Source of the DNA: Pseudoips prasinana
Taxonomy: Eukaryota; Arthropoda; Insecta; Lepidoptera; Nolidae
Length of the DNA: 64,000 nt
Direction of reading: 5' to 3'
NCBI GenBank assembly: GCA_951640165.1
Contig: OX621247.1
Span: 34,446,001-34,510,000, forward strand
Of the stretch, positions 41,408-52,252 are shown in pieces. The notes below the pieces were generated by a model. That model worked only from the letters and a program-made list of their open reading frames with translations. It made no database searches and was not told the origin of the DNA. Positions within the stretch are counted from its first letter, which is position 1, and every line of letters begins with the position of its first letter. Made by a program: the position numbers and the translations under genes.

Positions 41408-41612
41408 ATGGCAACGATTATTACCACCCCATCTTATCTTGTAGGGGTGGGTAGTAGAAGTGGTACCGAGAGGATATCTATCTGAGAACGGACAGCAGCA
41501 TTTTTTGTGTATTATTACCACCATATTGCAATCGCATCCCAATCTTGGTGTTTATAGAGATCTTTTGGAGAGGCCTTTGTCCAGCTGTGAAAGTCATTTG
41601 GTTGACATAATG
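41408..41612 (+). mobile_element. Element F
   Basis: ccaccccatcttatcttgta, gaggatatctatctgagaac, gacagcagc, and 3' end ggagaggcctttgtccagct..gttgacataatgg. Confidence 0.6.
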
Positions 41613-41885
41613 GTTGTTTGTATGGAAAAGCTTTTTCCATAAAAAATATAAATTTGTTTGTATGGAAAGTTTTGTTTGTATGTTTTGCTCCTTTTTACGT
41701 CCACTTTTTATGTTATTTACTTTTTTTAAGGTATTGTTACCCAATATTAAGTATATAGATTTACATACCTAAATTTATATTATACACGTTATTATACCTC
41801 ATCTGATTACAAAAGAAAAAAGCCTAAAAGTAGTCTAACTTGCGCGTCAAAAATGTTCCGCATCGCTTCCAGTGCATATCGGCCC

Positions 41886-42030
41886 AAATGCCTGCAGCAT
41901 TTCCACGCTGGTTGGCTATTCTTAATATCCACCCAAAATATTGTACAACACTCTGGTCACATTTACTGATTAACTTTTGATATTTCGCATAAAAGTTCCA
42001 CTCTATCGGACCCAAGGGTTTTATACCTTG
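41886..42030 (-). repeat. Repeat H, contiguous copy
   Basis: Minus frame with KLISKCDQSVVQYFGWILRI and ANQRGNAAGI, shared with the 38.2-kb copy. Probably a LINE coding scrap; family not identified. Confidence 0.5.
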
Positions 42031-42037
42031 TATATAT

Positions 42038-42153
42038 ACATATACAAGCTGCGCCCCGCGGTTTCACCCGTGTTTAAGTAGTTATGGCGTAAAAGAGTAA
42101 CAAACATACATACATACATCTATACTCACAAACTTTCGCATTTAAAATATTAG
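42038..42153 (-). mobile_element. Helitron A, short copy
   Basis: agctgcgccccgcggtttca (3' hairpin region) through actttcgcatttaaaatatt. The middle is deleted. Confidence 0.6.
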
Positions 42154-42299
42154 TAGAATGTGTACCTCCAGCGGTTTTGGCAGTGCACGCCGGAATAGCT
42201 CGCAAATGGTAGTATTTTTCCTACTTGACACTTATCGTGATATTTTGGACAATTGACACAATATCTTCTGATGTTATTCTGATGTATAAGCTCTATAGC

Positions 42300-42355
42300 A
42301 TGGATTATAATGAAACTTTACAATACTATTATTGTAAAGTTTCATTATAATCCAT
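42300..42355. repeat. Perfect 26-bp-arm hairpin, 4-base loop
   Basis: 42300-42325 against 42330-42355, loop ctat. The right arm runs into Helitron A sequence (agtttttacgtgaaagag), so the hairpin formed inside or at the edge of that element. Confidence 0.95.
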
Positions 42356-42694
42356 TCAGTAGTTTTTACGTGAAAGAGTAACAAACATCCATCCATACTT
42401 ACAAACTTTCGCATTTATAATAATATATAATAATAATATCTCGGGACAATGTCACACGGATCATCCTAGCCCCAAACTAAGCAAAGCTTGTACTAAGGGT
42501 ACCAGGCGACGATATACATACTTATATAGATAGATAAATACTTATATACATAGAAAACATCCATGACTCAGAAACAAATATTCGTGCTCATCACACAAAT
42601 ATTTGCACTTACCGGGATTCGAACCCAGGACCACCAGCTTCGTAGGCAGGAGCACTACCAACTAGGCTACGGTAACCATAATATTAGTAGGATA
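42356..42694 (-). mobile_element. Helitron A remnant split by SINE B
   Basis: Helitron pieces 42356-42425 (gtgaaagagtaacaaacatc, actttcgcatttataa) and 42680-42694 (ataatattagtagga). The Helitron 5' end is cut between TATAA and TATTAG. Confidence 0.7.
42428..42677 (-). mobile_element. tRNA-derived SINE B, full length
   Basis: Complete head, B box, body and (TAA)n tail. Inserted in Helitron A. Confidence 0.8.
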
Positions 42695-42941
42695 TGTATA
42701 TATATCACCTAGTCAAACCCACGCGAGTATGTGGCAGCCCATTCGAGTTTTATGTCACCTGTAAATGTTTATCACGTTTTATAACTCCTATTACATATTA
42801 TTATCTCCCGTCGCCGCGTCGTTTTAGTGACAGAAAATACTCGACATATCAGTCACACACAGACACTTTATTCAAGTGTCTGTATGTGATTGCTGCCTTT
42901 AGTCAACTACATATTTTGATTAAACTTTGACTGACTTGGAT

Positions 42942-43262
42942 TGCCTCGTTGGTCCTCGTTGGCGTATTCCTAGGTTTAAATCCCGGGTCGGGTCAAAAAG
43001 GGCTTGTTGAATTTTCTGTGAAAAATAATTCCGATGTCTGGGAGTTGGCGGTGTTACACCCCTGTATCGCCTGTACGTCAGCCGTGTACCTGACCTCTTT
43101 CCAGTCGTGTCAATAGTCTTCCCATTGGATCATGCGAGTAATGGAACAGAAAGTGCCCCTGTGTTTGCGCTCACACTTGTGCACTATAATATTAGGTATG
43201 TCCTGCGCAGTTAGGCTAGTGTCTGGCCGCCGTGGCCGAAATTTAGCCTTGAGGACATTATA
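42942..43262 (+). mobile_element. tRNA-derived SINE A
   Basis: gcctcgttggtcctcgttgg (damaged head), ggtttaaatcccgggtcggg (B box), cctgacctctttccagtcgt, gcactataatatta. Single B box, unlike the array at 16.5 kb. Confidence 0.75.
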
Positions 43263-43450
43263 TTATTATATCTTTTATTTCGAGTCTTTATTATTTCATA
43301 CATTTACAAATGTATAGTTACTATATATATATAAACTAAAGCGTACAATCGGCAACGGGAACAGGGTCCATGCTACCGGTGGTCAAGGCTCCAGAGAGAG
43401 GAACCTCATAACAATATACGCGCCGTCTCGAGTCGACGAATATTATAGTG
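43263..43450 (-). mobile_element. Dong/R4-like LINE, 3' end only
   Basis: acaatcggcaacgggaacag, gtccatgctaccgg and gagaggaacctcataacaat match 12555-12625, the end of the R4-like endonuclease frame and its 3' UTR. It is severely 5'-truncated. It again abuts an ATT-rich tract (gacattatattattat). Confidence 0.7.
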
Positions 43451-43707
43451 TGACAAATATTAATGTTTCTCTTGGTCCGTTTATCATCTTTTATTACCGT
43501 TTTGAGCACTTATTTAGTAACAGTTCACTAAAGATAAGTTATGAGTTAGATTTTTTTATGTTCAATGATAACTGAATTTTCTCAAGGTCGAAGGAATTAG
43601 TTAAAAAACACAAGAAATGAAAGACTGTTTTTTTAAATGTGACACATGGGCAGATTGGCCCATGTCTTTTTATGCCTAGTTCTATCGATACCACAAATAT
43701 TTTGAGT

Positions 43708-44110
43708 ACTGACTTATCGTATGGGCAGTGGTTACCCTTTTTTTTATAATGCAGGGGGAATGCCTACGCTTGCCACCCACAAAAAGTGTCTGCGGGTGGG
43801 TATGTCGGATGCGCACCGACTAAACCTAACCTGCCGTGGACTTCTCTTGGCGCCTAACGGGAGGAGCCCCGGAAACTCGGGTATGCTGCTCCGATGCCCC
43901 GGGCAGTGGTTACCCTAATATTAGAGTTGTTATTAGGCCTCGGACATGGCTTAACGACTGTTGGCTTTTGACTACAACCGGGCGGCTTAACGTGACCTAC
44001 AAAGCACGTAGCCACTCAGAAATTAAGCCACTTTGGCGGGCTGACCGCGATCCTAGTTGCTTAACCTCGACAATTACTGACGAACCGGTGAAAGCATCAG
44101 GCTCTAAGAG
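43708..44110 (-). mobile_element. 5S-derived SINE D carrying a younger insertion
   Basis: SINE parts: cgtatgggcagtggttaccc (to 43738) and 43901-44110 (cctcggacatggcttaacga, ttaagccactttggcgg, ggttgcttaacctcgacaat in degraded form, accggtg). The 5S-like head is at the right, on the minus strand. Confidence 0.75.
43739..43900 (-). mobile_element. 162-bp retroposed insert with 16-bp target duplication
   Basis: gggcagtggttaccct occurs at 43723-43738 and 43901-43916. The insert begins with poly-T (a poly-A tail on the minus strand) and contains gggaatgcctacgcttgcca and ctgcgggtgggtatgtcgga. A poly-A tail and long exact duplication indicate target-primed insertion of a truncated LINE or SINE. Source family unknown. 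Confidence 0.85.
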
Positions 44111-44143
44111 CCCCACACTCCCAACATCTCTTTAGACCTTGTA

Positions 44144-44460
44144 CATAGATAGATAGATAGATAGAATACTTTTTATTCTACACATTCAGTCACACAGAAA
44201 ATACATTGGATATAATATAACGAACATAAGGTATAATGGGCGGTCTTATCGCCTTAAGCGATCTCTTCCAGACAACCTTTGGATGGATAGGAACTGAAAG
44301 TAAAGTAAACAGTAGCAGGAGTGCAACAAATAAATTATACTAAGGAACTGCGATAAATATATTGCATACCAAAAACTTAGTATGACTTCACAATTAACGT
44401 AAGTTAATAAACATATCATACACTAATTACTTATATATACACATATAATATATGATACAT
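44144..44460 (-). mobile_element. LINE 3' UTR with (GATA)n-side tail
   Basis: gatagatagatagataga, then tactttttattctacaca (AATAAA on minus), gggcggtcttatcgccttaa and gagtgcaacaaataaattat. Same family as 9153-9440. Confidence 0.7.
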
Positions 44461-44651
44461 AATACGATTCATAAAATTATTATTAAATCATTTTGGCACA
44501 GGCGTTTAGAAGATAATTATGTAGGAATAAAAAAGACACTGCTAATGAACCGTTACCTTTAATATGTATTTCAGATGAGGTGACTACTCATAATTGATTT
44601 AACGGACACGATATCCACATATGCTTTTTTTGTCAAGCGAGGATTTATTTT

Positions 44652-44890
44652 CTATATCATCATTACAGCTAAATAAGTCCACTGCTGGACAAGCCTCCCT
44701 CAAGAATCGTCTTGGGGGGATATGCCATAATCGCCACGCTTGTCAGGCGGGTTGGCGATCGCAGTAAGATGGTCATAGTAATCAGAAGGAAGCTGCTGCC
44801 CATCCTCTGGTAGATATTCCCTCGGGTGGACTTCTACGCCCCCCACGGGATGAGATGGGGTGATGATATTCTGATTCCGATATTTGTCGC
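44652..44890 (-). mobile_element. Element F
   Basis: Reverse of the F consensus: agtccactgctggacaagcc, ggatatgccataatcgccac, gggatgagatggggtgatga. Confidence 0.65.
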
Positions 44891-44947
44891 CGTCACCACA
44901 CAGCAGTGCGTCACCACACAGCAGTATATAACTGCCATATGAATTAT

Positions 44948-45017
44948 ATTCTAAATACACGTATCTACGTGTATTTAGAATGAATAGTTGTGAGGTGATC
45001 TCACCACACAACTATTC
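44948..45017. repeat. Two adjoining hairpins
   Basis: 44948-44963 against 44966-44981 (16-bp perfect arms, 2-base loop). The next, gaatagttgtgaggtga.. against its inverse with one mismatch, runs to 45017. Both share gaat at the join. Confidence 0.85.
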
Positions 45018-45039
45018 ACTATAGAATAAATGATCGTTA

Positions 45040-45254
45040 GGGTCAGCGCAGACAGAGAGGTGCGCAGCGGAGAGAAATTTATTAAGGCACTAGAAAATCA
45101 ACTTTAGAGCTATAGGAATAAATTGCATATATCCTTGAACCTGACAAAATGCTCGCGCAGCATACATGCACTTTATTTCAATAGTTTTAAAGTTGTTTTT
45201 CTAGTGCCTTAATAAAATCCTCTCCGCTGCGCTCCTCTCGGTCTGCGCTGACCC
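45040..45254. mobile_element. PIF/Harbinger-like MITE, 215 bp, TTA duplication
   Basis: Ends GGGTCAGCGCAGAC / GTCTGCGCTGACCC, with inverted repeats of about 100 bp (cgcagcggagag, attaaggcactagaaaa). TTA lies on both outer sides (45037-45039, 45255-45257). The 3-bp TTA target and GGG terminus fit PIF/Harbinger. It has no transposase. Confidence 0.75.
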
Positions 45255-45479
45255 TTAGTCGATTGAGTTTATCTTATGTGCACAAATTCCTCCCACAAAG
45301 ATCCCCACAACTACCGGTCTTGCGCTACCTGCATCTAGCGGCTTCTAAAGTATCTTCTTACTCAAGTATGTCTTGTGCCAATTATATTACCTCTCACTTA
45401 TTTCATAGGTTGGCCCGATATTTTATCCTGGACCTTATTTTTATATAAAGGCAGAATAGCTTTATAAAAATAATATCCT

Positions 45480-45985
45480 TAATAATAATAATATCGAGTG
45501 ATATTATTCGCACACGGCCATCTGATCCCAAACTAAGCAGATCTTGTACTATGGAAACCAGGTAACTGATATACTACATTAATACTACTTTTATAGATAA
45601 CTAGCTGTGCCCCGCGGTTTTACATATATGGATAATATGTAGCCTATATGTTGATCCGACCTCTTAGTAATATTCATGCAAAATTTGTAGTAAATCCATG
45701 CAGTACTTTTTGACTTTAGCTCGGACAGACACACAGACAAAAATTCTAAAAACTATATTTTTGGCTTCGATATCGATAGTAGATCACGCCCCAAGTATCC
45801 TTTAATAAAAATATTCAATGTACAGTTTTGACTTTCCTACGATTTTATTATATGTATATAGATTACACCCAGACTCAGCACAAACAAACATGTTCATAAA
45901 TATCTGTTTTGGGCGGGAATCCCATGACCTGTGGCGTGAACGTTAATTATCTAACAATCACGCAAACTGACCCGACAACTCTAAT
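45480..45985 (-). mobile_element. SINE C split by Helitron B
   Basis: 3' half at 45480-45600 (acggccatctgatcccaaac, aaaccaggtaactgata). The middle and damaged B box (ggcgggaatcccatgacc) are at 45863-45985. Confidence 0.75.
45601..45862 (-). mobile_element. Helitron B, complete ends
   Basis: Minus strand: TCTATATACATATAATAAAA start, tttttgtctgtgtgtctgtc, acatataggctacatatt, aaaaccgcggggcacag, CTAG. Inserted between A (45600) and T (45863). Confidence 0.8.
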
Positions 45986-46227
45986 GGTCTTTATTGTCAT
46001 TCTGCCTTTACCGCAACTAATCTAATTGAAAATTCATTTGATCACTCTATTATAAGCTCGTATAAAATGAACTAGTCATACTGAACTGAACTGTCAAACT
46101 ATTTAAGTCCTTGTCCGGAGCGCATAAATGACCGACGGGTTCTAACGTGTCACTTACTTTCTTTCACTCCAAAACTAAATTGACATAACTAAATATGTCG
46201 CCATAATATAATAATATTTACAGAAAA

Positions 46228-46469
46228 TATCTAGGGACAATGTCACACAGATCATCCTAGCCCCAAACGAAGCAAAGCTTGTACTATGGGTACCAGGCGA
46301 CGTTATACAAACTTATATAGATAGATAAATACTTATATACATAGAAAATATCCATGACTCAGAAACAAATATTCATGCTCATCACACAAATATTTGCACT
46401 CACCGGGATTTGAACCCAAGACCATCAGCTTCGTAGGCAGGAGCACTACCAACGGCTACGGTGACCGTC
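46228..46469 (-). mobile_element. tRNA-derived SINE B
   Basis: Complete. B box slightly mutated (gggttcaaatcccgg on minus). Confidence 0.8.
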
Positions 46470-46724
46470 AAATATATGCGACAATGGTTGGACTTTCCGT
46501 ACTTCAGATACCAAGTTTAGTCATTGATCCCAAAGGTCACAAAAATATCTTCAATAATCTCTCAGATAGAAGTGTACATACAGGCTAAACAAGATATTCT
46601 AGTCTGTTTATACAAGGCACCAGAAATGCACATTACATAAAAACCTTTATATGTAAGACTTCTGACTGCAGTAGATACTTGATACCAAAATGAAGGAAAA
46701 AGGAAAAATTACCTCCGGGACATA

Positions 46725-46924
46725 ATTTGCCATGGCCAACCTGGAGGACTCTTAATAGACTACGTACCCAGGTTGGTAGATCCAAAGAAAACACCAAGTC
46801 ACCCCAAAGTATGGCACATTTATCCGTTTGTCCCTCATGTCCAGTCTCTTGTTCCCTTCAGGACTTGTATGACGCTTCAGCTAAAGGAGTCAGCGTTGCC
46901 CAATTTTGGGAAGATAGAATATAA
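46725..46924 (+). pseudogene. Jockey-like RT C-terminus
   Basis: The frame reads PTWRTLNRLRTQVGRSKENT, SMAHLSVCPSCPVSC and LQDLYDASAKGVSVAQFWED then stop. WxTLNRLR..VGR and the terminal MxHL..CP..P pattern are typical of the C-terminal cysteine region of jockey-group LINEs. The first cysteine pair is missing (ENTKSPQSMAHL), an internal deletion. No RT domain. Confidence 0.7.
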
Positions 46925-46959
46925 TTCTTACCATCGACACGATAAGAAGAAGACCAAAA

Positions 46960-47415
46960 TTAATACATAAATACCTTGGGACAACAAACACAAAACCATC
47001 TGATCCTAATCTAGGCAGAGCCTTTTGTGTCTATAAGAGCCAAATTGTGGAGCAAGGCTTAGGTACTACAAAACTTCTGATTATTTAAGTGATAAAATGG
47101 CTTGGAATGGAGTCACTCTAAATTAACACATTAAATACACTATATAAATAAGTATTATAAAATAGGATTCCTACTGAGTTTTCTGGCACTGTGTCTCAGT
47201 AGCTGCAATGTCATGCACTGCACGGTAGGGTAAAAAAAAAATTGACGACTCCACACAAATGTAGATAATATATTAACAACTGATAAACATACTTATATAT
47301 AATTTGTATGTATTTATATACATTATAGATAAAATAAACCCATACACAGATTTATTCTGGGTGCATCAATTCAAACCCTCGACTTCTGGCTTAGCAGTCA
47401 GAGTCCCTAACCATC
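46960..47415 (-). mobile_element. SINE C split by repeat I
   Basis: 3' half near 46970-47052 (ccatctgatcctaatctagg), then aactgataaacatacttata from 47277 to the degenerate head (caattcaaaccctcgactt). Confidence 0.6.
47054..47276 (-). repeat. Repeat I, contiguous copy
   Basis: actacaaaacttctgattat, taagtgataaaatgg, ggattcctactgagttttct and cactgcacggtagggtaaaa. It provides the empty site for the SINE B insertion at 20.1 kb. Confidence 0.65.
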
Positions 47416-47535
47416 AGATCAAAGAACCACATCTAACCATCTCGGTCACTGAACACTGTGCATGTGTTGCTTGTATCAACTGGCAGTCACTCTTACATTT
47501 TAGGTGGCTTACAGCAATAGTTAAAGCTAATAAAA

Positions 47536-47791
47536 GACGGTCACCGTAGCCTAGTTGATAGTGCTTCTGCCTACGAAGCTGGTGGTCCTGGGTACGAATC
47601 CCGGTAAGTGCAAATATTTGTGTGATGAGCACCAATATTTGTTTCTGAGTCATGGATGTTTTCTATGTATTTAAGTATTTATCTATCTATATAAGTATGT
47701 ATATCGTCGCCTGGTACCCATAGTACAAGCTTTGCTTAGTTTGGGGCTAGGATGATCTGTGTGACATTGTCCCGAGATATTATTATTATTT
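47536..47791 (+). mobile_element. tRNA-derived SINE B, full length, plus strand
   Basis: gacggtcaccgtagcctagt (A-box region), gggtacgaatcccgg (B box, one change), gagtcatggatgttttctat, caagctttgcttagtttggg, gagatattattattat. Confidence 0.85.
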
Positions 47792-47829
47792 AATAGTTTA
47801 GACTAGAAGCTGACTCCAATAGAGATGGA

Positions 47830-48120
47830 TAAATGTCTATCTATCCAAAATTTAAGTGCTTGGCAGTTGTCTGTGTAGCATTCTCCATTCATCCCGTTGT
47901 AGAGCCATCTCTTTTACTTCTTTATAACTGTCCACTTGCAATTTTTCTTTAAGTTGATCAGGAAACTTTCTTCTCAGTCTTCCTCTCTTTCTTCTTTCGT
48001 CTTTCTTCACTTCTATTATATTTGGGACAAACTGGTCGTTTTGGATTAGATGTACTATCGCCTTACCCCTTCTGGTTTCTATGTGTTTTTAAATTTGTCA
48101 TTCTTCATTTACTCTTTTTA
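47830..48120 (-). pseudogene. RTE-like RT C-terminal scrap
   Basis: Minus frame: RRGKAIVHLIQNDQFVPNII, KKDERRKRGRLRRKFPDQLK, EMALQRDEWRMLHRQLPS. Basic RGR motif followed by a D..W end as in RTE-like tails. It has no catalytic part. Confidence 0.55.
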
Positions 48121-48820
48121 ATATCTCTTGATAAAAAAAATAGATAAAAGTTCGGAAAGATAAATATGTAACAGAGAAAAAGTACAGAACTTGTACAACT
48201 ATCCAACCAGTAGCCTACCTCATTTGGTTAGATGACAGTTTCAGTAGATTTCCTCTCGACATGCTTACGTTACGTTACATAGTTTTTCATCGTAGGACGA
48301 CGTCACGGGGAAACAAAGCGTGTGCCCGGTCGCTTGGAACATTCGTTCAAGCGGGAACAGTGGGAATATACATACGGTATACTTGTTGCTAGGCATGTGT
48401 GATAGAACTGGCATTAAGTTTTTATTTGCTTCTATTTACTAGATTTAATTAAACTTTAATTTAAATTTTTGGTAAAAGGTGTTTTCACTATATTCTGGAG
48501 TAATTTCTTAATACTAAACTAACCAACGAAATAGATTTATTTAATAGATCTAGATTACAGCGACCAAAAAATTACCTATATGGACGTAGGTATGCACCTA
48601 TACTACCTATATGAAATATCAAGTATCTATTTGATTGGAAACTATCTAACGTTTATTATTCTTTTCAGGTAATACTGCCACATGGAGAATATAATTATAG
48701 GTAAATATAATAATTAAAGTTTAACTGTTGTATTGGAACCACTACATGCCACACTGCCTCTAGTCTTAACGAAAGCGTGTTCAGCCGCAGATAATTAGGG
48801 CCTGGGTTAGGTTTAAAGAT
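48121..48820. other. Unassigned; SINE A scrap near 48760-48815
   Basis: gaaagcgtgttcagccgcag and gggcctgggtt resemble the SINE A head. Confidence 0.35.
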
Positions 48821-49330
48821 ATTTATTTCTCAAACAGAATAAAATTCACTTAAAAATGAAAAATGACAAAATTTGGTTACAATTCTTCTTAGGGAACGAA
48901 AATATTTAAAGAACTATTAACTGTGTATGATTTGATAATATTACCTTAAGAGATAATAACATGCAAAACTAATAATAATATTTACAATTAGCAAAAAAGA
49001 ACTAACCTCAAAGGGTTCAAATCATAAATAATATTTTGGTATGTCCCTACCAGTCACATCAGTCTGAAGTCTAGCGTCTTGGAGGGAAGACATTTGGCGC
49101 CATTGGTACTGAGTGAGCGTGCTTTCATCAAAGCCCTTGGTTGACGCTTCATTTGAGAGAATTGGCTATTATTTTGGGCTGAGACTAAGCATAAGCTTGG
49201 CAATGCTGGTAGCATTCTGGGCACTTTGTCCACTGAAATCGATGAGGAACTGTTTTTTGATGCCCAATTATGACTTTTAGGCATTTGTTTCACTACGTAA
49301 ATATTTAAATTTTAGAATAATTAGTTCATT
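48821..49330 (-). other. Possible retroelement 3' region, 79-codon frame
   Basis: Minus frame 49293-49054 (MKQMPKSHNWASKNSSSSIS to TNGAKCLPSKTLDFRLM) has no motif I recognise. It is Ser/Lys-rich and carries no conserved pattern. Downstream is AT-rich, as in a 3' UTR. I do not name a product. Confidence 0.25.
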
Positions 49331-50590
49331 GATACGTTATTTAATTTATAATAACGTAAAATTTTGATAAGAATTCTATGTAAATTTGGGATTGAACACA
49401 AAAACTAAATTAGAAATTTTTACATTGTAGGGACATTTTATTGTTTAAACCAAAATTTAAGTAACAATGTTCTACTTGATGGTAACTTTATATTACACAC
49501 ATTAAAAGTGTCTAGGGACGAAGTATATTTTTCACTATAAAAAAATTGCGTCTTTGGGGAATGCCGATAGAAGTGACTTGTAATCTAAATAAGCTTCAAT
49601 ATAATATATAGTTATGCATATAGCACATGGGAAGAATGACGTGACGATGGCGAGAGTTTCACGCTTATTGTTTACTAAGAAAGTACACATATATACACAG
49701 CATACATATGTATAGCTCATGGGAAGCGTGACGTGACAATATAATAATAATAATTATTATTATAATAATAATTATTATAATAATAAGTCATTTATTCTCT
49801 CTCACAAAGTACACACACGTTTACAATTATAACAGCATCACAGAATATGACATAACTTTATGAGAGACTGGTGCTTGATGTATTACAAGTATTTACAAGT
49901 CACCAGGAATGATGCCAGTTCCATGATTCTTGTACAACCAAAAGGTGCTCAACGCGTCCAAAGAAGGTTTCACTCCAAAAATTATACACTACATACTATT
50001 TGCACAAATCTAGTTTTCCAGCCTAGCTTCTTACTTTAATTTCTATACCTAAGTTAACAACATATCCCTCTATTTTGTAAACATTGAGATAAATTGCAAT
50101 ATTCTCAAATTATCTTCACCATCTTTTATGCATTGCAAGTTTTCTTAATTTTTACAAAGTATATATATAAGTTGTTAAATACATAGGATTTAAAGTACGA
50201 AAAAAGCCAGACTGGCTTCTTTCTTATTTAGATTAGATTAAAAATTAATTGGAGAATAAATATAAAATCAAAGTTAAAATTTCTATATTTCACTCGATCC
50301 CACCTAAACACACGCACACAGTTGTGACAAATAGTTTTATTGCATTTTGAAGCAATTTCCTGCACAGCATTGTTGTGTAGGTTATATCAAACGCATTTTT
50401 CCAGCAGGTTTAGAACGAGGTTGCAAACCAAACGTCCGAATGAATTCGAGATCTCGGTCAACATGCAGAGCTGTTATTGGTTGAAGCTTTGATGTGATAC
50501 GTTTCGCAAATCATAAAACTGCGTTTCTACTCACGTATTTTTAAAATACAGAGTGTATGTATACTAGATAACTATAGTTTTATTAATTCA
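49331..50590. other. Unassigned; palindromic (TAA/TTA)n at 49739-49786
   Basis: An alternating ataataata/attattatt tract of about 48 bp can fold back on itself. Otherwise nothing recognised. Confidence 0.4.
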
Positions 50591-50595
50591 AATAA

Positions 50596-50712
50596 TGACT
50601 GCACGTGTGGCGCAATGGCTAAGACAGTCGCCTCGCTGCTTCGTATCACGGGTTCGAGTCCCGCGACGCAGGGATTAAGTTACCTAGTGCGGGCGGTGAC
50701 CTTAAAAAAATT
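50596..50712 (+). mobile_element. SINE E, internally deleted
   Basis: gactgcacgtgtggcgcaat, cgggttcgagtcccgcg joins gacgcagggattaagttacc directly, losing the middle 100 bp, then gtgcgggcggtgaccttaaa. Confidence 0.75.
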
Positions 50713-50749
50713 GTTTTGGACTAACTATAAGCGCTCTTAATATGTTTAG

Positions 50750-51033
50750 GTAAATTAAATCTTTCATATATGAGATTCTGGGTTCAAATCCCGGATCGTG
50801 CCAGAAAAGTGATATTGGGATTTTACTGTTCAGAATATTTCTCTTCTTTTCTGGTAAACGGTGGTATGATACCTCCATGCCTCGGAGAAGACGTAAAGGC
50901 GTTGGTCCTGTGCCTGACCTCTTTCTGGTAGGGTCGCTAGTCGTCCATAGTATCATAAGAGTAATGAAGTAAACAGTGCTCCTGTGTTTGCGCACACACT
51001 TGTGCACTATAATATCACTAGTTTTTAAGCACA
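50750..51033 (+). mobile_element. SINE A, head-truncated
   Basis: gattctgggttcaaatcccg (B box), gtgccagaaaagtgatattg, catgcctcggagaagacgta, gcgcacacacttgtgcacta. Single B-box unit. The minus frame here is a shadow. Confidence 0.75.
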
Positions 51034-51039
51034 TTGTTA

Positions 51040-51760
51040 CCCACAAATTATGAATCTTGTCTGAAATAAATGTTTATTATTATCATTATTACGACTGCGT
51101 GTCATATACACAAAACATATGCCACTATGCGTAAACACGCAAGATGAGCCCGTATTCATATTTCTGTCTTGAGTGTTTGTGGTTTTGCTGAGATATTACC
51201 GGGCCCATAAAACAATACCTATAAGACACAGCCCATGAGAAAATATGCCTTCATTCCAAACTACGTCGAATAAACATCAGTATCAAACATCAAGCTATAA
51301 AAACAGCAATACAACAACCACAAAATGGGTAAAACTCCCCAACTCCCCGATTCACAACACCCGTTACCCACATGTTGGAAACTCAACTGTTGTTTGGATG
51401 CAAGGCACGCGTGTGATCAAATTTGGGAGAAATTGCAGGTAAAATTTGAGTCATCTTGTTGCTTGTTTGAGGGCTGTATCTTATTCCCGATTCTAATAAA
51501 ATGCGATAAAGTCTTTTTATTATGTACTAAAGGACGTATTAGTGGTATCTACTTTATTGGTTTGATGTGTGTTGGACTGAATGCTAAATCGGCGGGTGTT
51601 CTAGAAAGTGGAGTAAATTAATATCGGATATGCCGGTGAGAATTGAATTATTACTAAAAAAACACTACACTTTGTAACTTGCGTACAACTTGCAGTTTTT
51701 GCACTAAATTTGTTTTCTTGATGTAACTAAAAATATATTTTAAAGCTCAAGACCAAGTGT
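51040..51760. other. Unassigned stretch
   Basis: Overlapping plus frames at 51245-51621 lack motifs and codon support. Confidence 0.35.
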
Positions 51761-51765
51761 GAGTT

Positions 51766-52030
51766 GGACAGGAAGACATATATAGACTCACGCCTGTTTC
51801 CTAGAGGGGTAGGCATTAGGGTTAGACATTGGATTCCATTTGTCATACTTGCACACCACTTTTGCCTCCTTTACTGTCATTATGTTCTTCATTATGCTCG
51901 TCAGTTTAGAAGTATCCAAAACTGACGAACACGACGGCAAGGCCTTACTTGTGAACATCTCCGATTGGCTCAGAGAATGTTCAACGAGGTCTTCCGGTAG
52001 TTCCACCCCCATAGGCCAGATATACTATGT
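51766..52030 (-). pseudogene. RTE-like LINE 3' end (same family as 35.6 kb)
   Basis: Minus frame ..SIMKNIMTVKEAKVVCKYDK to YPSRKQA stop parallels [26 protein letters not shown] of the 35.6-kb copy. 5'-truncated, with several substitutions. Confidence 0.8.
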
Positions 52031-52099
52031 ACGCACGGCTACATATCAAGCTATACATTTCCAGTATTAGCTGATCCCGCGTTGTATAGGATTTCTATA

Positions 52100-52252
52100 C
52101 GTGTGCAGGCCTCCTACACGGTGGACCGACGATCTTGTGCGGGTTGCAGGAAGCCGCTGGATGCGGGCAGCGCAGGACCGGCTATTGTGGAGATCTTTGG
52201 GGGAGGTCTTTGTCCAGCAGTGGACGTCTTTCGGCTGATATGATGATGATGA
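52100..52252 (+). mobile_element. RTE-like LINE tail
   Basis: ggtggaccgacgatcttgtg, ctattgtggagatctttggg, gacgtctttcggctgatatg, (ATG)n. Confidence 0.85.

Noticed and set aside
49739..49786. TAA/TTA tract as a transposon end or origin
   Set aside because: Simple-sequence palindrome with no flanking element recognised.
51245..51621. Two overlapping plus-strand frames
   Set aside because: Low-complexity Ser/Thr/Asn content, no recognisable domain.
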